64,000 nt of DNA from Bradyrhizobium sp. BTAi1 (lineage in GTDB: Bacteria > Pseudomonadota > Alphaproteobacteria > Rhizobiales > Xanthobacteraceae). Position 1 is the first letter of the stretch; each line of letters begins with the position of its first letter. The notes beneath the pieces are model-generated. The model had not been told where the DNA came from. It did no database searches and saw only the letters and a program-made list of their open reading frames with translations. Of this stretch, positions 60,874-64,000 are shown one piece after another. Made by a program: the position numbers and the translations under genes. Where the stretch lies: positions 4,855,501 to 4,919,500 of the forward strand of contig NC_009485.1 of assembly GCF_000015165.1 (NCBI RefSeq). Reading direction: 5' to 3'.

Positions 60874-61543
60874 GCCGCGCTCCAGCGGCGGCCGGGCCGG
60901 CAGCGCCCCGCCCTCGTCAACCGATCCGCATCAAGACTGTCCGCTGTGCCCTCGCCTCGTGGAGTTCCGCGAGGCGCAGCGGGCGCGCGAGCCGTCTTGG
61001 TTCAATTCCCCCGTACCTTCGTTCGGCGCCGCCGACGGCCGCCTCCTGATCGTCGGGCTTGCGCCGGGACTGCAGGGTGCCAACCGTACCGGCCGCCCCT
61101 TCACCGGCGATTACGCCGGGGAACTGCTCTATGGAACCCTACTGCGCTACGGCTTTGCCAAAGGCCGCTTCGAAGCACGCCCCGATGACGGGCTGACGCT
61201 GGTCGATTGCCGGATCAGCAACGCCGTCCGCTGCGTCCCGCCGCAGAACAAGCCGCTGCCGGCCGAGATCAATCAGTGCCGGGCGTTTCTCGGCGCCACG
61301 ATCGCAGCGATGCCGCGCCTGCGCAGCATCGTCGCGCTCGGCCGCATCTCGCACGACACGCTGCTGAAACTGCTCGGGCTGCGCGCCGCCGCCGCGCCGT
61401 TTGCTCACGGCGCCGTGCATCAGGCCGGAGCGATCAAGCTTTACGACAGCTATCACTGCTCACGCTACAACACGAATACCGGCGTGCTCACCACCGAGAT
61501 GTTTCATGCCGTGTTCGCCCGCGTGAAGGCGGAGCTGGATTAG
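60854..61543 (+). CDS. Uracil-DNA glycosylase, family 5 (UDGb)
   Basis: 229-residue UDG of the Fe-S type. Motif 1 is IVGLAPGLQGANRTGRPFTG, whose Ala-Pro in place of the polar residue of other families is typical of UDGb; Fe-S cysteines are Cys29, Cys32, Cys127 and Cys142; motif 2 has His201 in SYHCSRYNTNTG. It removes uracil or hypoxanthine from DNA. ATG 60854 lies within the NYN gene; the longer frame to 60695 shadows NYN. It is followed by a dispersed repeat. Confidence 0.9.
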   Translation: MTTSTTRPRSSGGRAGSAPPSSTDPHQDCPLCPRLVEFREAQRAREPSWFNSPVPSFGAADGRLLIVGLAPGLQGANRTGRPFTGDYAGELLYGTLLRYGFAKGRFEARPDDGLTLVDCRISNAVRCVPPQNKPLPAEINQCRAFLGATIAAMPRLRSIVALGRISHDTLLKLLGLRAAAAPFAHGAVHQAGAIKLYDSYHCSRYNTNTGVLTTEMFHAVFARVKAELD

Positions 61544-61550
61544 AGCCAGG

Positions 61551-61591
61551 TCCGGAACGGTCGAAACCGGTTTTCCGAAAAGATCAAGCGC
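61551..61591. repeat. Short dispersed repeat after the UDG gene
   Basis: tccggaacggtcgaaaccgg then ttttccgaaaagatcaagcg. Sequences of the form cgaaaccggttttccgaaaagatca recur between genes in Bradyrhizobium and Rhodopseudomonas (recollection). The arms cggaa.cggt / accggttttccg can pair, and an A-run follows. Confidence 0.5.
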
Positions 61592-61685
61592 AACGAATGA
61601 TCCGATCAGCCCTCGCGCCAGATCGGCGCAGCCACGGGCCGAGCGAGCAGCCCCTGATCCCGCGCATCTGTTGTATGCCGGCCCG

Positions 61686-62270
61686 TCACGCAGCGGACAG
61701 GCGGTTCGCGCGCAGCCAGGCCAGCACGTCGGCGGAATTCCGGTCCGGCGGAAAGACCGGATAGAAGACGTGGGTAATGCGCGCATCGTCAACGATCATC
61801 GCCAGCCGCTTGATCAAGGTCAGGCCGGCAATTTCCATGGTCGGCAATCGCAGCGCGCCGGTCAGTTCGAGCTTCTCGTCCGACAGCACGGCAAACGGCA
61901 AATGCAGCCGTGAGGCCATCTCGGTCTGATAGGCATTGCTCTGCGTCGATAGCCCGAACACATGCGCGGCCCCTGCGGCCTTCAGTTCCCCGAACAGGTC
62001 GCGGAAGCTGCAGACCTGCGGCGTGCAGCCGCGGGCGCCCGGGATCATGTCCCAGTCTTCGACCAGGGAGGCCTTGCCGGGCTCGCCGGTCCGAGGATAG
62101 GCGAACACGACGGTGCGCCCCTTCAGGGCCGACAGATCCACGACGGTATCGTCGGTGGCCCGCAGCCCGATGGCGGGCATGATCATCCCGACCAGATGAT
62201 CAGCCGCACCGTCATCGGTCGGTGCCGGAATCTTGCTCCAGTCGACGTCGAGCAGGTTCTTCTGAGTCAT
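61686..62270 (-). CDS. BCP-like peroxiredoxin
   Basis: 194-residue thioredoxin-fold redoxin. The BCP-type C-x4-C active site is Cys82/Cys87 in GARGCTPQVCSFRDLFGELK. Compared with E. coli BCP (YPKDDTPGCT), about 17 residues (EPGKASLVEDWDMIP) are inserted between FAYPRTG and GCT. It probably reduces peroxides using thioredoxin. The rest of the fold is normal (VFGLSTQSNAYQTEMASRL, LPFAVLSDEKLELTGAL). It is transcribed toward UDG, convergent, and upstream of smpB's 3' end. Confidence 0.85.
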   Translation of the reverse strand: MTQKNLLDVDWSKIPAPTDDGAADHLVGMIMPAIGLRATDDTVVDLSALKGRTVVFAYPRTGEPGKASLVEDWDMIPGARGCTPQVCSFRDLFGELKAAGAAHVFGLSTQSNAYQTEMASRLHLPFAVLSDEKLELTGALRLPTMEIAGLTLIKRLAMIVDDARITHVFYPVFPPDRNSADVLAWLRANRLSAA

Positions 62271-62332
62271 CGGTCATGTCCCAGCATGGTTGTGCCGCTT
62301 GCGCTGGCACGGACGACCGCGCCATCGCCTGG

Positions 62333-62806
62333 TCAGCCGCGCGCCCGCAGCAGCCGCCCCTTCTCGCGGCCCCAATCGCGCTTCTTCTCGCTCTCGCGCT
62401 TGTCGTGCAGCTTCTTGCCCTTGGCGACCGCGAGCAAGAGCTTGGCGCGGCCGCGCTCGTTGAAATAGAGCTTGAGCGGAATGAGCGTCATGCCCTCGCG
62501 CTCGACCGCGCCCATCAGCTTGTTGATCTGCTTGCGATGGAGCAGCAGCTTGCGCGGCCGCTTCGGCTCGTGATTGAAGCGGTTGGCCTGCAGATATTCG
62601 GGAATGTTGGCGTTGATCAGCCAGATCTCGCCGTCGCGGGAATCCGCATAGGATTCCGCGATCGTCGACTTGCCGCTGCGGATCGACTTCACCTCGGTGC
62701 CGGTCAGCGCGATGCCGGCCTCGATCGTGTCCTCGATCGCATAGTTGAACCGCGCCTTGCGGTTCTCGGCAGCGACCGTGATCTTGGGCTCTTTCTTGTC
62801 TGCCAC
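62333..62806 (-). CDS. smpB: SsrA-binding protein SmpB
   Basis: 157-residue SmpB, partner of tmRNA in trans-translation. Conserved: ENRKARFNYAIEDTIEAGIA, LTGTEVKSIRSGKSTIAESY, RPRKLLLHRKQINKLMGAVE, and the basic tail KKLHDKRESEKKRDWGREKG. The start is GTG at 62806, one base after the mscL stop. Its tmRNA partner is not in this window. Confidence 0.97.
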   Translation of the reverse strand: MADKKEPKITVAAENRKARFNYAIEDTIEAGIALTGTEVKSIRSGKSTIAESYADSRDGEIWLINANIPEYLQANRFNHEPKRPRKLLLHRKQINKLMGAVEREGMTLIPLKLYFNERGRAKLLLAVAKGKKLHDKRESEKKRDWGREKGRLLRARG

Positions 62807-62807
62807 G

Positions 62808-63224
62808 TCAGGCTTTCTTCAGGAGATCCCTGATTTCGGTCAAAAGCTCCACCTCGCGCGAGGGCTTCGGCGCCGCCGCAGGCTGGGTCTCCTGCAACCG
62901 CTTCAGCCTGTTCATCCCACGAATGATCAGGAACAGCACAAAGGCGATGATGAAGAAGTTCAAGGTCAGTGTCAGGAACTGTCCATAGGCCAGCACAGCG
63001 CCCTGCTTCTTGGCATCGGCGAGATTGCCGGCCGTGACCGACTTGGACAGCGGGATGAAGTAGTTCGAGAAATCGAGGCCGCCGGTGATCGCGCCGATGA
63101 TCGGCATGATGACGTCGCTAACCAGCGAGGTGACGATGGCACCGAAGGCCGCGCCAATGATGACGCCGACCGCGAGGTCGACGACGTTGCCCTTCATCGC
63201 GAATTCACGGAATTCCTTCAGCAT
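62808..63224 (-). CDS. mscL: Large-conductance mechanosensitive channel
   Basis: 138-residue MscL with two membrane helices: VVDLAVGVIIGAAFGAIVTS (TM1, glycine-rich pore) and FLTLTLNFFIIAFVLFLIIR (TM2). The N-terminal helix MLKEFREFAMKGN and the C-terminal bundle EVELLTEIRDLLK are typical. It releases solutes under osmotic downshock. It sits between dapA and smpB, 54 bp after dapA. Confidence 0.96.
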   Translation of the reverse strand: MLKEFREFAMKGNVVDLAVGVIIGAAFGAIVTSLVSDVIMPIIGAITGGLDFSNYFIPLSKSVTAGNLADAKKQGAVLAYGQFLTLTLNFFIIAFVLFLIIRGMNRLKRLQETQPAAAPKPSREVELLTEIRDLLKKA

Positions 63225-63278
63225 GCTCTCATCCCCCTTGAAGCGTTGCGAGAAAATTCCCGGCCGGGCCGCCCCGTC

Positions 63279-64000
63279 TCAGTTGATCAGCCCGGCATGG
63301 ACCATGGCCTCGCGTACGGCGATCCGCGTCGGCTCGGAGACCGGCACCATCGGCAAACGCAGCCGCTCCTCCAGCTTGCCGAGCAGCGACAGCGCGTATT
63401 TCACCGGACCCGGATTGGACTCGATGAACAGGTTGGTGTGCAGCGGCATCAGCTTGTCGTGGATCTTCAGCGCGGTGGCGACATCGCCCTTCTGCCAGGC
63501 GGCATGGAATTCCGCGCACAGCCGCGGCGCGACGTTCGAGGTCACCGAGATGCAGCCATGGCCGCCATGGGCCATGTAGCCGATGATGGTGGCGTCCTCG
63601 CCCGACAGCTGGTTGAAATCCTCGCCCAGCGTCGCGCGCTGCTGCGACACCCGCACCATGCTGGCCGTGGCGTCCTTCACGCCGGCGATGTTCTTCAGCT
63701 CGAACAGCCGCTTCATGGTGTCGACCGACATGTCGATCACCGAGCGCGGCGGAATGTTGTAGATGATGATCGGAATGCCGATTGCGTCGTTGATCGCCTT
63801 GAAGTGCTGATACAGGCCTTCCTGCGTCGGCTTGTTGTAATAGGGCGTCACCACCAGCACCGCGTCGGCGCCGGCCTTCTCGGCGTGCTCCGCGAGTTCG
63901 ACGGCTTCCCTGGTCGAGTTCGATCCGGCCCCCGCGATCACCGGCACGCGGCCCTTGGCCTCGGCGATGCACCACTCGACCACCTGCTTGTGCTCGTCAT
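63279..64000 (-). CDS. dapA: 4-hydroxy-tetrahydrodipicolinate synthase (5' end outside window)
   Basis: Partial: the frame runs off the window edge, so about the first 55-60 residues are missing. The visible 240 residues match DapA: the Tyr triad region VVTPYYNKPTQEGLYQHF, the Schiff-base lysine in IAGVKDATASMVRV, and GHGCISVTSNVAPRL. It condenses pyruvate with aspartate semialdehyde, the first committed step of lysine/diaminopimelate synthesis. It is upstream of mscL and smpB. Confidence 0.95.
   Translation of the reverse strand, partial: DEHKQVVEWCIAEAKGRVPVIAGAGSNSTREAVELAEHAEKAGADAVLVVTPYYNKPTQEGLYQHFKAINDAIGIPIIIYNIPPRSVIDMSVDTMKRLFELKNIAGVKDATASMVRVSQQRATLGEDFNQLSGEDATIIGYMAHGGHGCISVTSNVAPRLCAEFHAAWQKGDVATALKIHDKLMPLHTNLFIESNPGPVKYALSLLGKLEERLRLPMVPVSEPTRIAVREAMVHAGLIN

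Overview
The window reads as a piece of core chromosome from an alphaproteobacterium of the Bradyrhizobium/Rhodopseudomonas group, most likely a Bradyrhizobium. Reasons: uniformly high GC; the runs chaperone-yceD-plsX-fabH-ihfA-merR, hppA-thiL-nusB-ribH-ribE-ribD-nrdR-glyA, ldtR-DUF6163-hemB and pdxJ-acpS-lepB-rnc-era-recO; a HemB with the magnesium-type metal site described from Bradyrhizobium; a RhiA-like rhizosphere protein; and dispersed palindromic repeats of the type common in Bradyrhizobium intergenic regions. The species assignment is inference. No rRNA, tRNA, CRISPR array, insertion sequence or prophage was recognised.

Layout. 1-5385: fatty-acid and phospholipid initiation (plsX, fabH), ihfA, a MerR regulator, DUF177, a cytochrome bc1 assembly chaperone and a BamE lipoprotein. 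5543-11661: accessory genes, with an orphan Bug-type solute-binding protein, a DUF2336 protein, a soluble histidine kinase/NarL-type regulator pair, then a RhiA-like protein and a putative papain-like protein. 11770-20089: proton-pumping pyrophosphatase, thiamine and riboflavin synthesis, nusB, nrdR and glyA. 20219-25699: small unknown genes, the LdtR regulator with its terminator, a DUF6163 membrane protein, hemB, an RDD protein and the N-degron leucyltransferase bpt. 25773-35293: metals and stress, with mntH, an MFS exporter, a universal stress protein behind a FixK-type palindrome, a class III cyclase, arsC, a DmeF-like CDF exporter, a rhodanese-ChrB fusion with chrA, and a CzcD-like CDF exporter. 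35377-38850: parC and a serine hydrolase.

39905-49827 is the most accessory-looking part: a periplasmic binding protein, two ketosteroid-dehydrogenase-like flavoproteins, an SDR, an IclR regulator, a GST whose reading frame runs antisense through iclR, a ThDP enzyme and a LysR regulator. It looks like an uncharacterised catabolic module and has palindromic repeats beside and within it. 49865-64000 returns to core genes: an ACT protein, a glutathionyl-hydroquinone reductase, recO, era, rnc (with a long repetitive N-terminal extension), lepB, acpS, pdxJ, rsh, rpoZ, an overlapping NYN nuclease/uracil-DNA glycosylase pair, a BCP-like peroxiredoxin, smpB, mscL and a partial dapA.

Many adjacent genes share ATGA or GTGA stop/start overlaps, so translational coupling is common. 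Nothing here is provably a new system. The best candidates for a second look are the RhiA-like/papain-like pair, the RNase III extension, the NYN-UDGb overlap, the double-flavoprotein catabolic module and the GST/iclR antisense arrangement.
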